From: Saccoglossus kowalevskii
Lineage: Eukaryota; Hemichordata; Enteropneusta; Harrimaniidae
DNA length: 26,626 nucleotides
NCBI RefSeq assembly: GCF_000003605.2
Contig: NW_003122908.1
Location: 729,433-756,058, forward strand
Reading direction: 5' to 3'
This document shows positions 1-10,308 of the stretch, one piece after another. Made by a program: the position numbers and the translations under genes. Numbering within the stretch: position 1 is the first letter of the stretch; every line of letters begins with the position of its first letter. The notes beneath the pieces are model-generated. The model saw only the letters and a list, made by a program, of their open reading frames with translations. It was not told the origin of the DNA and made no database searches.

Positions 1-146
1 AGATGCTATGTAATTGTGATTGTGCTTACAAATGGCATATACACTTTGGTTGGAAAACAAGTTATGCTTCACATCCTCAATGTGCAAAACCACTGAACGT
101 CTTTTTCCTGATATTTTGTATGCTGTAAACCACTTTAATTTTATGA

Positions 147-342
147 TACTGTGGAATACTTTATTTTCGCTGAAAAGGCTTTTTGGGCGTTTTGTATGGA
201 ATTTATTTTCACTGATTTTTGATGAGTTTAATGTGAAATATTGGAAATAAAGTATATTTGCTGGATTTTATTTTCGCAGAATCATCTCCCCAGCAAAAAT
301 AGCGAAAATTAATTCCAAGCGAAAATAAAGTATTCTACAGTA
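147..342. mobile_element. Short inverted-repeat element (MITE-like), 196 bp
   Basis: The left arm (147-171) and the reverse complement of the right arm (318-342) match at 24 of 25 bases. The arm reads TACTGTGGAATACTTTATTT followed by TCGCT. The interior is AT-rich and has further TTTTCGC/GCGAAAA words but no coding frame. Short length, long near-perfect arms and no ORF are the hallmarks of a miniature inverted-repeat transposable element. I cannot assign a superfamily, because no clear target-site duplication stands out. It lies upstream of the candidate exon at 802, possibly inside an intron. Confidence 0.65.
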
Positions 343-801
343 GACACATTTCACAAAATTCGTGAGTTTGTAAAAGTCTTGAAACCTTGTAGCATGCAAT
401 TCATTTGTGTATACAAAACAGAGTTGTCAGCAAATTTTTGTCTTCACAAATACCATCAAAAATTAAGCAACTTACAGTATCAGATGTTTGCCAAAAATTG
501 CAGAATAGAAAAATGTTTATTAAGCTTTTGTAATCCAAGGACCCCAATTATGTCCCCTACAACAACAACAAAATTTTTCCCCCCAGAAAACTTTGGTAGC
601 ATACTTGAGGAACTATTTTGCGTTATTTTTTTTAATTACAATGCACAGTGTATGTTTATGTTAATTTACAATTCATCAACCCGCAACCACAATGGTTAAT
701 ATAAAATATTTCAAACAGTCTATTGCAGTGTATTTTCTGCAGTACATGAAAAACCCATTTGGCATATTTGCATATTGTTACGTTATTTCATTTTATTTCA
801 G

Positions 802-906
802 TCGTCAACAAATTGTGAGACTCAAGACGGCAGCTACGTGGATTACCACATCAATTTTAAAAGAGACTTATCATTGTGTTCAACACACAGCAGCATGATG
901 CCTTAG
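802..906 (+). CDS. Possible last coding exon of a gene entering from the left
   Basis: A pyrimidine-rich tract ending in a consensus acceptor (TTTTATTTCAG, 791-801) precedes a 34-codon frame that ends at TAG 904-906. The peptide is hydrophilic, begins SSTNCETQDG and contains the tyrosine pair in SYVDYHINF, as in a cytoplasmic tail. AATAAA words follow at 909 and about 990, as expected for a 3' UTR. A second frame is also open across the exon, to a stop ending at 898, so the phase is uncertain. The family is not recognised, and no upstream exon lies in the window. This is inference from signals and composition only. Confidence 0.33.
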   Translation, partial: SSTNCETQDGSYVDYHINFKRDLSLCSTHSSMMP

Positions 907-2337
907 ATGAATAAATGTGTCTTTGTATTTTGTGAACAATGCCTTTAAAGATAATATATTGGTGGCGGAACTCATGAGAATGTGGCAAAGAATAAACACA
1001 AGAAACATTATGTCACTCACCCTCATCAGCTGTGGATTAAGTAAAGCTGAATGTAATGGACATACCTATGTTGGAATGCATTATCCAAACATTTTGTTGT
1101 CCCTTTCTCCACCTGCATCAAGTACTTATGTATGTGAACCATGAACGCCCAGGACTAATCTTTGAAGATGTTTGCAGCAGTTGCAATGACTAATGTGACG
1201 TGGTCGTACCAAGGCAGACTGACATTACCTAAATAATAAAGTTATTATTAAAAAGATGTTTTTATTGATGTGCATCACCAGTACATTAAATATTTGTGTA
1301 ATAGTTCCATACAGATTAAAAATGTATATAGTGAACATTTTTTTTATAAAGCAAAGCTACCTTAAACATTTGTATGATATTTCCCCTTCAGGATATAGTA
1401 GACTTTCAAGGAAATTTTACACAGTCGAGATATTTAACTAAAATAGTTATGTGAATGTTATTTTCCTCACAAGTGTTAATCACAGTAATATTAGGGCAAC
1501 TCAGATTACATTGAATGACTCACAATCATTTTTCTGAATGGTCAAATTGTCTTCATCACTTGTGGTTAAGTATATATTACAACATGTTTTTTTTTTTGCA
1601 TAAGGTATTAGTAAACTACTATAGCAACTTGAAGATGCAATATGGACGAAAACATGATATTTTTAGGACTTTTGTTTGATATTCTATAATGACAGTTATA
1701 TTGGACTGTGAAATCTCCTAAACCAAACACTTTGGCACACATTTGTTTAAAGAAACAATTACATTTTTTAGTAAGCGTGTGTACTGACTGGTTTTGTACG
1801 TATAATAATTACTACACATGCATATTAGCGTTTTATTTTTTATCTAGCAAATACTATTATACGTCTTGCAAATGCCACATTTTAAAATCATAATCTGATT
1901 TGATTTTACAGTATGGAGTATCAAACAACAATATTAAAAATGCATGTTTTAAACTTGGTATTTTTAATTTCTATGAAAGTCTACTGCATCCTGGATGAAC
2001 CATTTATGTTTTTAACTAAATACATTATATATTATAAATTGTCTTGATCCCTATTCTGTGATGTGTTTTTTGTTCTAATATTTGTAAACAAATCTTATAT
2101 ATAAATATTTTAAATTCCTTGAAAGATCATGTTATATGTTTTCTAATTTTTCTCACCTCGCTTAAAAAGTAAATAGTTTTTTTTTTCATTTTTGCTTGGT
2201 GTATTGTTGGCACAATTGTCTTAAATGTCCAAAAGCAGACTGGACAAGTCTTTGGAAAGCATTTGCATACTTGGGAATATTTGAATCAGTACTTTCATTC
2301 AATTTTATAAAAAATTAACAAATATTTTTAAAAATGT

Positions 2338-2350
2338 GGGGGGGGGGGGG
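2338..2350. repeat. Homopolymer G run
   Basis: Thirteen consecutive G bases on an AT-rich background. It is likely unstable in copying and sequencing, so the exact length is uncertain. Confidence 0.9.
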
Positions 2351-2890
2351 TGTTTGTGGTAAAGTTCTGTGTTGATCAATATTTTGAGTATGTGCATTGT
2401 ACTGAAGCTATCATTTATTGCCCTATATCTGTCTTATTTATTTCCTTTATTCACAAGATACAGTAGAACTGATGTTTAAGTGGAACAAAAATTCAATACA
2501 GAGTGAAACATTTTAATAGACATTGTACATTACAACGATAAACAAAACTATTAACTGATGTATTATAAAATTGAAATCTGTATTCCAAATTCAATACCCA
2601 GGAATTGTATTGAAATGACATTGTAATATCTTTATCCTCAAATCCACTGTAACACTTCTTTTGCACTCTGTCATAGTAAATGTAAGCTTAGTTCATGTAG
2701 TGTTTGATAGGAGTGTGGATATCATTATCGACAATATTATGTGCATATGCTATCAATTGATACTCTTAGGTTACATGTCCACACATAACATAATCTGGGA
2801 CACTTTCATGTTCCCCATACATTCCAAGAATCAGACGAGATATCAGTGATGTGAGATGTTATACGTGAATACTATGTTATTTCTTTCACG

Positions 2891-2914
2891 CACACACACA
2901 CACACACACACACA
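2891..2914. repeat. CA dinucleotide microsatellite
   Basis: Twelve perfect CA units within CGCACACA...CAGAAT. A typical animal dinucleotide microsatellite. Confidence 0.95.
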
Positions 2915-3223
2915 GAATGCCCCTCACTATTCCGATAGCCAGACGAACATGTGTTAAGTCATGAAGTATTTTAGCAAACATGTTAGTACAAGAGTTGTCA
3001 TCTATTGTACAGATTTGTTTGTGCATGCTATTCAAATTAAAATGCCTTACAATGTATCTTATTTAATGTATTAAACGGGCATGCACGTGCTGTTCATTTT
3101 TGATTTGTTTTTCATGTAATGCGTTTTTCGTTGTGTTTAATTGTGCCAAAAAAGTCCTTGATTGATTTGTGATTGTGTCCATAACCATTTCAGTGGTTGC
3201 CAGAACTCATGACTGCTGTCCCC

Positions 3224-3271
3224 CTAAAAATTTCGGTGTTTGTTTTGCACCTAGACACACCGAATTTTTAG
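3224..3271. repeat. Long hairpin (about 15-bp stem)
   Basis: CTAAAAATTTCGGTGT (3224-3239) pairs with ACACCGAATTTTTAG (3257-3271) across a 17-nt loop, with a single bulged T. The stem is too long to expect by chance in a few kilobases. It could be the core of a small palindromic repeat element or an RNA hairpin. No gene context supports a function. Confidence 0.6.
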
Positions 3272-3749
3272 AAAGGTGCCGGATAGTAAAACAACAATGA
3301 GGAAATTTGCTTATTCATTTTACCCAGGTAACCCATGTTATGTTGAGAAAGAAAATTGAATTGATCTCAAGCATACAATCATCAAATATAGTGGAACTTT
3401 TGCTATGCAAACTTCCCATGGTTGAATATCGATTATAAATAAGAATACTGGTAGGTAAATAGTTGTTTCAATTTATATTTCGATGTCTGCTGTAATAAAT
3501 GGTTTCTATACAAGTAATCACTTGTGTGAAAAGGATGAATGAAATGACAACATTGCTATCATTTAGGTCTGATCGGGAGCCATCCATAAATTGAAAACAT
3601 TTTTTTAATTTGGCCCAATTTTGTATTTTTCAGTGTTTCAGATTCTATTTAAATTATTTAAATTTGGGTACAAAGGCATGATATATTTGGGTACATCTGC
3701 TATTTAGGATTTTGATATCAAACTGACTGATTGCAATAAAATCGCAAAA

Positions 3750-3974
3750 TTCACTACGTTCAATTACCCACCATAGACTCCGGTCAGTCAAAATGACTAT
3801 TTTGAACTGTAGGCATTAATCAGCGATTCTGCCGGTGACTGAGAGATAGAATCTAGGTCAGGGGAAGCCCCATGACCTCAAGATTCTTTTACCCCTTACG
3901 TCACGAACCCACGTGACCGAGGCCACATGGCAGTGCCATAGGTAGCCGTCAATCACTCTTAATTTTTCTCCGCC
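3750..3974 (+). repeat. Left inverted terminal repeat of DIRS copy 1
   Basis: About 225 bp, closely similar to 9621-9844 and to the reverse complement of 12733-12984. A diagnostic shared core runs from about 3783 to 3890 (GTCAGTCAAAATGACTATTT, then AATCAGCGATTCTGCCGG and GGTCAGGGGAAGCCCCATGA). The inner edge is set at the shared CTCCGCC (3968-3974), beyond which the right repeat no longer matches. The repeat contains small palindromes (GTCAaaatGAC; GGGGAAGCCCC). Confidence 0.8.
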
Positions 3975-4559
3975 TTGTCGGGGAATGATTCTGAGTGGCT
4001 CTGCCTGGCTCTGTTGCTTTTCCTGTTCGGGGTTCTACCGTGGGTCGTCGCCGCAGCCGCAGCCGCGGCATCCGACATTCCAGCTGGTAGGATAAGTTTT
4101 TCTTGTCTTTTTACCCTCGTGTCGTTTTCTACTTTGTATGTTATGCTTTTCGACAACAAAGAAATTAAAACCCGGCGCCACTACGTAGCCACATTTTGGT
4201 TTCATGGCGGCATCTTTTACAACTGTAATTCGTTTCCCTCATGCATGTCGTCTTTTATTTACAATGTATTTAGCAATATATAGATGTAATGACAGCACCA
4301 GGGCTCGCTGCTGTTTTCTTTCCGGTCTCCTTGTGTTTCGAGTCGACCGTGCAGTGGTTATATTCAGAATTTACCAGCATAGAACCTGCATCTGAGATAC
4401 TTTGTCGTAGCTGCGTGCGGGGTTTGGGGTTTTTGCGTGAAGGTGTGTGTTTTTTCACTGGTGTTCTGAGGCCTGAGATTTTCTTTCAGAGCCATCAAAA
4501 TCGCTGAGACTGACCGCGTCACAGCAAGGTAAACAAATCGGTTAAGGTGAGTTACGTGT

Positions 4560-6760
4560 TTTGCATGAGTGAAAAGTCCTCACGCTCGGCTACCGGTACT
4601 TCGTGTACTGGGACGTCGAGTAAGAGGACCGACTGTGGAGGTACCAATATTTTTCTCGGTCTCCCCCTCTGATCGGAGGGCATCCTCACAGTCTGTTTTT
4701 TCAGGCAGTGGTTTACCTGATTTTACGGGCTGCAGCGAGGCTGTGCCCCTGGAGGCTTTCCTCCTATGGGGGCTGTTGCAGGTTCCTTTGTGGACCCTTC
4801 CTTGCACAGCGCCGGGTTTGCCTCCGAGTTGAGGGCTTTGGTCGAAGGACTGTCGGGACAATTGCATCCCTGGCAGGCCGGGTAGATCAGACATAGTCAG
4901 AGCGAGCTGTTTCCACTGTGTCCCCTCGGTGGGCAAGCAGGAAAAGACAGGAAAGCATGTTTGCATTCAAACACGTCTCTTCCGGGGAACCCCCGTTCCC
5001 AGCTGCGGCTCTCCCACTATTTTCGGGGGAGACCAAGGCTCAGGCTAATTGCACTGGGCCTCCTCTGGAGCCTCAGGCACTGAATGCCAATGGGGTGCTG
5101 GCAGCTAAGCCTCCGATCTCTGGCAGGGCTTTCAGGGCAGAGCACACATTGACCCCCTTACTTTCAGTCAGCTAGGGTTCATCGCGTGGTAATGGTAACA
5201 AATTTTTTCTTGTGTCTGGTCTCTGCTGTGGGTTTTGACTCCTTTCTTGCCGATCCACGGGCGTCCCCAGAGGGAACCGTCCCTGTCATGAGACGCACAG
5301 TCGAACACGTTCCCTCTCACATATTTAACGTGAAAGAGGACGCAGTTCATTCGCGTCAGATACAGCCGGTACTCCGGGCGGTCCCTCAGACTCTTTCATC
5401 TGTATGACTTGGTGAGCCACGCTTTTGGGGTGAGGCGGAGTATCATCGATCCCAGTGATACGATGTAGATACCCCCGCCCTTGATTCTAAAGCGACCACT
5501 TAAGGTTGCTTCAACGCTTATGGGATCACGGGCGTCGAGATCCAAAGCAACCCCGTCAGCACGTCTCTCCCTGTTTGTCTGAGTGTGGAGTGGGGCGCAG
5601 AGCATGCAAACGGTGTTGATGGGCGGCGTTGGTCAGCTGCGGAGGATGTAATGCTTAAGGCCCCCGGGTGGGGATAACATTAGACAACACTTCCCACTGG
5701 ACCAAACGCTACCCGGTCAGTGTGGTTTTGGGATCAGACCCCGTCGAGATCCAAAGCAACCCCGTCAGCACGTCTCTCCCTGTTTGTCTGAGTGTGGAGT
5801 GGGGCGCAGAGCATGCAAACGGTGTTGATGGGCGGCGTTGGTCAGCTGCGGAGGATGTAATGCTTAAGGCCCCCGGGTGGGGATAACATTAGACAACACT
5901 TCCCACTGGACCAAACGCTACCCGGTCCGTGTGGTTTTGGGATCAGACCCCATAGCGTGGGATAAGACCAAAATGCCCCTAACCGGATTCCAAGGCTCCT
6001 TCCCCAGACTCCGTTACCACGAATTTGGCAAACCGAGCAAAGAGGGATAGCCGCGTTCCATGGGTGTCTTTGCCAATTGAAGACGACCTATCCAGCCCTG
6101 AGGGCAGAGTTGCTTGAGCGCATTATTGTGTGTGCCCAGGACTCTGGAGACCTTGGAGGCAGAACGCACCAGCCTCCCACCTCAGTGACGCAGACTGGAC
6201 ATCCTCCACCCTCTTTGTTCAGCGAATGGTGGGTACAGTCTCGGAGCTTCAGAGTGCAATGAACCAGAGGGTTCAGATCGAATCCGCTAGCCAGTTGGCC
6301 CTGCCATGGGCAAGCTGAGGGCACCCCAGGCACAGAAAACACAACGCCCTAGGGCGTCGTCCGCTAGCCAGAGTCAGCCAGGAGGCAAGCACTCATACCC
6401 TTCCATGGGAGGGAAGAGTAGTGGTGGGCCCCCAGGGAGGAAAGAGTCAGGTGGTGGCTCCTCGCCCTCTCTGGGCGGACGTCTACTCGGCAGCAGGAGA
6501 AGCATGTTTGACGCTAACCTCTGCAATGGGGGGGGGCAGGCACATGTTCGGTGAGGGGCCAGGTTACAAATTAGTGACTACTTCAGACTTTGGGGAACTC
6601 ACCTCATGGGGGAAGGGAGCACCCCCCTCGCAACTGCCGAACACATGGCCACATATCCCTGTCATACACAGATTGCGCGTCTGTAGTCCAGTTTGGGGAC
6701 AGTGGGTGACCGATTCCTGGACCTTTCCAGGTGGTGACATCCTGTAACGGGATACTGCTG
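4560..6760 (+). pseudogene. gag-like region of DIRS copy 1, broken in several frames
   Basis: This region is homologous to the gag-like part of copy 2. Recognisable shared blocks include MFAFKHVSSGEPPFPAAALP (from about 4957), VGFDSFLADPRASPEGT (from about 5230), TSSTLFVQRMVGTVSELQSA (from about 6200) and ESASQLALP (about 6281-6306). The blocks fall in different frames separated by stops, so no protein of family length can be made. Relative to copy 2, about 100 bp are missing near 6180 at a TCCCAC microhomology, and a block of roughly 230 bp is inserted before 5710. DIRS gag proteins form the particle that packages element RNA, but the assignment here rests on position and cross-copy conservation, since gag sequences are poorly conserved. 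Confidence 0.6.
5534..5951 (+). repeat. Tandem duplication, 2 x 209 bp, inside the gag-like region
   Basis: Unit 1 (5534-5742) and unit 2 (5743-5951) begin GTCGAGATCCAAAGCAACCC and end TTTTGGGATCAGACCCC. The only difference I see is A5719 versus C5928. Near identity implies a recent duplication compared with the decay around it, or an assembly artefact. Most of the unit has no counterpart in copy 2. Confidence 0.9.
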
Positions 6761-6829
6761 AAATCTCCAATTCCCCCCGTCAGTGTCTCCCCTGTTGGGC
6801 ACTGCCAGGGGACTCAATCAGACAGGAAG

Positions 6830-7552
6830 TAACAGTTTGCCAGAACTAAATCCAGGCTTCTACCCAAATGTGTTTGTAGTACCAAATCTACAAGTGACGG
6901 GCGTCCAGTTCTGGACCTAGGCAGACTGAATCAGTACGTACTCCTCGATCGGTTCCACATGCAGACACCATTCAGCATTCTCCTCTCCATCCACCGTTTT
7001 GACTGGTCCCACTAGACTTAAGCGGGGCCTACCTGCACGTACCGATGCACCCAGTGAGTTGCCATCTCCTTCGAATTGCCCAGCTGGGCCAAGTATTCAA
7101 GTTCTAGGTGCCCCCCGTCCGGGTTAGGCACAGCGCCTATGTGTTCACCCGAGTGATGAAACAGGTAGTACTGCTGCTTCACCAGATGTCGGTACACCCA
7201 GACTACTGGTTACTAACAACCCGGGCAAGGGGTTAATAGATAACACAGGATTTACTTCACCAGTTGGACTCGTTAGTAAATCAACAAGTCCCACCTCGAC
7301 CCAACGTGCAGTTGGTGTTCCTGGGCATGGAGTTTTGACACAGAGGTAAACTTGGCTTATCAAGCGTGTTGCTATAGCGCTAAGCAGCCTAGCCGAATGC
7401 CCAGTCAGCGTTCCCTCAGTGTCCCTCCGAGAACTAATACAGATCATCGGAATGATGACCTCAGTTCAAAGGGACGTTCCCAAGGCCGCACTATGCAGCC
7501 ACCCGGTATAACACTTGTTATAACACCAAGCTCTCCTATGGGAACTAGATAG
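6830..7552 (+). pseudogene. Reverse transcriptase region of DIRS copy 1, inactivated
   Basis: Reverse transcriptase copies element RNA into DNA. A recognisable early motif lies at about 6906-6965 (VLDLGRLNQYVLLDRFHMQT). Later come a block near 7010-7060 with the sense of L-x-G-A-Y-L-H-V-P-M-H-P, and VFLGMEF near 7317-7338. The catalytic box, expected as a double aspartate before WLL, reads HPDYWLL at about 7192-7212. The second aspartate appears replaced by tyrosine, and several stops and frameshifts interrupt the domain. It cannot encode an active enzyme. Confidence 0.75.
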
Positions 7553-8029
7553 GTGGGTTTCGTTCTCAGACCAAGTGAAGGAAGCCCTGCCCTGGTGGTC
7601 GTCACTGGCCAACCTCGGACAGGGGTGCCCCTTGGACCCGCTCGTCCCAGGTATGACTCTGGTAACAGAAGCCTCCCCCAGAGTTGGGGAGCGCATCTAT
7701 TATACCAACAAGCCCAAGGATATGGCCCCTGCATTAGTTTCGGGACTACCATAGCAACCGGAACTGAGAGCAGTGTACTTGGCACTACCACGCTTTCTAC
7801 CCATAGTTTAAGACCACAGAGTTCTGCTCCGCACAGGCAACGCAGCGGTGGTCTCCTTCAAGAAGGAGAGGGGACGCCTTCCCCATCGTTGTCAGTCCTG
7901 GTGGAGCAAATCCTCCTTTGGTGCCTGGAATACAATGTGGAGCTAACCGCACACCACCTTCCAGGGGTAAGGAACAGTCTGGCAACGCCCTTTCAGGACG
8001 GCTTTGTCTCCGGAACACGGAGTGGCTGA
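7553..8029 (+). pseudogene. RNase H region of DIRS copy 1
   Basis: RNase H removes the RNA strand during reverse transcription. SLPQSWGAHL (about 7664-7693) matches the first strand after the initial catalytic acidic residue. TGNAAVVSF (7833-7859, another frame) corresponds to the usual TDN motif with aspartate changed to glycine. QILLWCLEYNVELTAHHLPG (from about 7901) is the typical end of the DIRS/Ty3-type RNase H domain, leading to V-R-N-S-L-A where family members usually have a D. At least one frameshift separates these blocks. The domain follows RT directly, as in all DIRS elements. Confidence 0.72.
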
Positions 8030-8379
8030 TACCCCAGTGGGTAGCCTCTAGGCTATGGGACGGTCCAAGGTTGGACCGGTTTGCCGTACGTAACACTCCT
8101 GCTGACTCCAGGAGCCTGGGCCAGGGTCACTTTGCTAACCCTGTGGACCCACTTAGTTGTGTACGCCTTTCCTCCCTTCCTGTTCACCGGACACCGGAGA
8201 AAACTTCGACAGGTGCACACCCGCATATTATCATGGGTTGAACCCAATTGGCCAAGCAAGGCCTAGTTTCCACTTCTGTTGGAAATGCTAGTCGAAACAC
8301 CAGCAGTGCTTCCGGACTTACCGGACCTGCCGTCCCAACCAGACGGCGCACTACCAACGAGCCCAGCAAGTATCACTTA

Positions 8380-8582
8380 CACGCATAGAGGCTCTCAGTA
8401 GACCTGCACATACGAAAGCCTTTTCTGAGCGGGCCGCCAAAGTCCTGACCAAGGCGAACAGGGATTCCACCAATGTGGCCTACATTTCTAGGCTGCGAGC
8501 ATACACTGATTGGTGTAGCGGAAGGGAGATTGATTCATACCATCCCTCTATTGGCCAGGTAGCAGGCTCCTTCGTCCACCTG
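8380..8582 (+). pseudogene. Tyrosine recombinase N-terminal (core-binding) fragment, DIRS copy 1
   Basis: The frame RIEALSRPAHTK...ERAAKVLTKANRDST leads into VAYISRLRAYTDWCSGREID (8475-8534) and ends near SIGQVAGSFVHL. This is the SAM-like core-binding domain of DIRS-family tyrosine recombinases, recognised by the T-x-x-x-Y-x-S-R-L-R-A-Y-x-x-W-C pattern. The catalytic domain is absent: sequence jumps at about 8580 into a remnant of the right terminal repeat. Copy 2 carries the complementary C-terminal half. Confidence 0.78.
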
Positions 8583-8610
8583 TCATTTTGACTGACCAGA
8601 GTATGAACTA

Positions 8611-9620
8611 TTTTCGGGGCCTACCCTGTTCAATGGTATCCAAACTGGGCATCAATTTTGTTTGTATGTATGTTCCTTTTTACCTTGACCATGGCCAATT
8701 CATATGCATATTTGTTTTTTGTTGACCATTTGCCGACTTTGTGGCTGGTTTATTCTCGAAAAGCAATATTTCAACATATCATCAAACGATTCCCAGGGGT
8801 TTCATGAAATGCACTTCACTGTAGAGAAAACAAAAAATTGTCATTCCATCTCAGCAGCCAATCAGCGACGGTCTTACAGTTAGATGACAATTTCGGTTTC
8901 AAATACCCCGGGAAAGTGTTCTATGTTCTTCGTGTAATTAGGTGTTGCAAGGGATTTTTCCACATAAAAACGATGAATTCGCCCAAATTTTAAATTTGTT
9001 AGCGGTTGACTTAATATTATCCCAACGGATCGTTTGGCTATGGAAGATTTGTATTTTTTTCTGATTTGCAGGAACCTGAAAAACGCGTTTCACAACTTGT
9101 CTCTTTAATTAGTTTCATGACGTATTCAAGATGGCAGCCGCCATATAGTAAATATCGCATTTATTTTATTATCACATGTGCGCCAGTTGACTGTGGTACA
9201 GTTGACAGTCTGCCATTATAGCAAAATTGAATCCAAAAAAAAACGACCTCAACGTCAATTGTTTTTGGCCTCAGTTTCAGTAGGCAGTGGAGCAACCCCC
9301 CCCCCCCCGCGACTGAAGTTGATAAAGTTTTAAACTCTGAAATAATAATCTTTAGAAACTGAATCACGTAGTACGTCAACTTTCTCACTAGAGGGTTCTA
9401 TCATGGGTATTACTGACATCACTTTTAAGACTTTCATGCATGGTGAAGAAATAATGCAAAACAACTAACTTATCAACTAGCTTATATGTAAACTTCTAAC
9501 TACGGATGAAATTATCTGTACTTTGAGATAAACAATTATCCATATTTAGCAAAACGACCTATTTTCTGTTCTGTTCAAGTGATTTTTTGCGAATGTTTTA
9601 TGTCGTTATATACACTACTA
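8611..9620. other. Non-coding spacer between the two DIRS copies
   Basis: AT-rich host-like DNA with no credible coding frame. It holds a homopolymer C run at 9296-9308. It also holds AAGATGGCAGCCGCCAT at about 9129-9145, which resembles a YY1-type AAGATGGC site in inverted duplicate. I infer nothing functional from that. A short segment at 8590-8610 belongs to the terminal remnant of copy 1. Confidence 0.6.
9296..9308. repeat. Homopolymer C run
   Basis: Thirteen consecutive C bases on an AT-rich background. The length may be inaccurate. Confidence 0.9.
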
Positions 9621-9844
9621 TTCACTACGTTCAATTACCCACCATAGACTCCGATCAGTCAAAATGACTATTTTGAACTGTAGGCATTAATCAGCGATTC
9701 TGCCGGTGATGGAGATATACTATCTAGGTCAGGGGAAGCCCCATGACCCCAAGATTCTCTTTCCCGTACATCACCAACCATGTGATTTATGCCATATGGC
9801 AGCGCCATTAACGGCTGTACAATCACTCTTCTTTTATCTCCGCC
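9621..9844 (+). repeat. Left inverted terminal repeat of DIRS copy 2
   Basis: About 224 bp, similar to the reverse complement of 12733-12984. The outer 26 bases (9621-9646) differ in length from the outer 54 bases of the right repeat. This end asymmetry is typical of DIRS elements, in which the internal complementary region restores both tips. The inner border is the shared CTCCGCC. Confidence 0.85.
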
Positions 9845-10308
9845 ACGTCGGGAATGATTCTGAGCGGCTCTGCCTGGCTCTTTTCGCTATGTTTTTCTTT
9901 TTTCCTGTCCGGCTTTCTAGCTTGGTTTGTTGCCGATGGGCGGCATTCGACATTCCTACTGGTAGGATAAGTTTTCTTGTCTTCTTTACTCTCGTGCCGT
10001 TTTCCCTATTGTGTATAATATTTTTTTCCAGAACAAAAAAATTAAAACCCGGCGCCACTACGTAACCACTTGTTGGTTTCGTGGCGGCACATTTTACTAC
10101 TGTAATTCGCTTCCCTCATGCATGTCGTCTTCATTTTATGCTTGATCTATGTATTTAGAAATGAATAGATGTAATGACAGCACCAGGGCTCGCTGCCGAT
10201 TTTTTGGTCTCCTCGTGTTTCGAGTCGACTGTGCAGTGGTTATATTCAGAATTCACCAGCATAGAACCCGCATCCGAAATACTTATGTTGTAGCTGCGTG
10301 CGGGGTTC

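Larger units (their letters stand above)
907..3749. other. AT-rich non-coding stretch, possibly a 3' UTR then intergenic DNA
   Basis: No frame here looks coding: the short ORFs are low-complexity, rich in I, Y, F and C, and lack domain motifs. Several AATAAA/ATTAAA words occur, for example near 1233, where AATAATAA-AG-TTATTATT also forms a small perfect hairpin (1231-1248). If 802-906 is a real exon, the first part would be its 3' UTR. Simple repeats and one strong hairpin are listed separately. Confidence 0.5.
3750..8610 (+). mobile_element. DIRS-like tyrosine-recombinase retrotransposon, copy 1, degenerate
   Basis: The left end is the same 26-bp terminus as copy 2 (TTCACTACGTTCAATTACCC then ACCATA), followed by a shared terminal-repeat sequence. 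The interior runs gag-like region, reverse transcriptase, RNase H, then the N-terminal part of a tyrosine recombinase. RT followed by RNase H and a recombinase, with inverted rather than direct terminal repeats, defines the DIRS order. Every coding part is broken by stops and frameshifts. At about 8580 the recombinase stops abruptly and is joined to a scrap of right terminal repeat (TGACTGACCAGAGTAT). The recombinase catalytic domain, the internal complementary region and most of the right repeat are therefore missing. It is a dead copy. Confidence 0.85.

Noticed and set aside
2460-2660. Possible MITE starting TACAGTAGAACT with a loose match near TCCACTGTA at about 2644-2652
   Set aside because: The arms match at too few positions to support an inverted repeat.
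4580-4966. 128-codon minus-strand frame opposite the gag-like region
   Set aside because: It has no motif of its own, and the same plus-strand block is conserved between both DIRS copies in the gag-like sense.
7145-8369. Several minus-strand open frames of 60-115 codons across DIRS copy 1
   Set aside because: They are antisense shadows of the RT/RNase H region. The plus strand carries the recognisable motifs.
3750-8610. LTR retrotransposon (Ty3/Gypsy) interpretation
   Set aside because: The ends are inverted, not direct, there is no integrase or protease, and a tyrosine recombinase follows RNase H.
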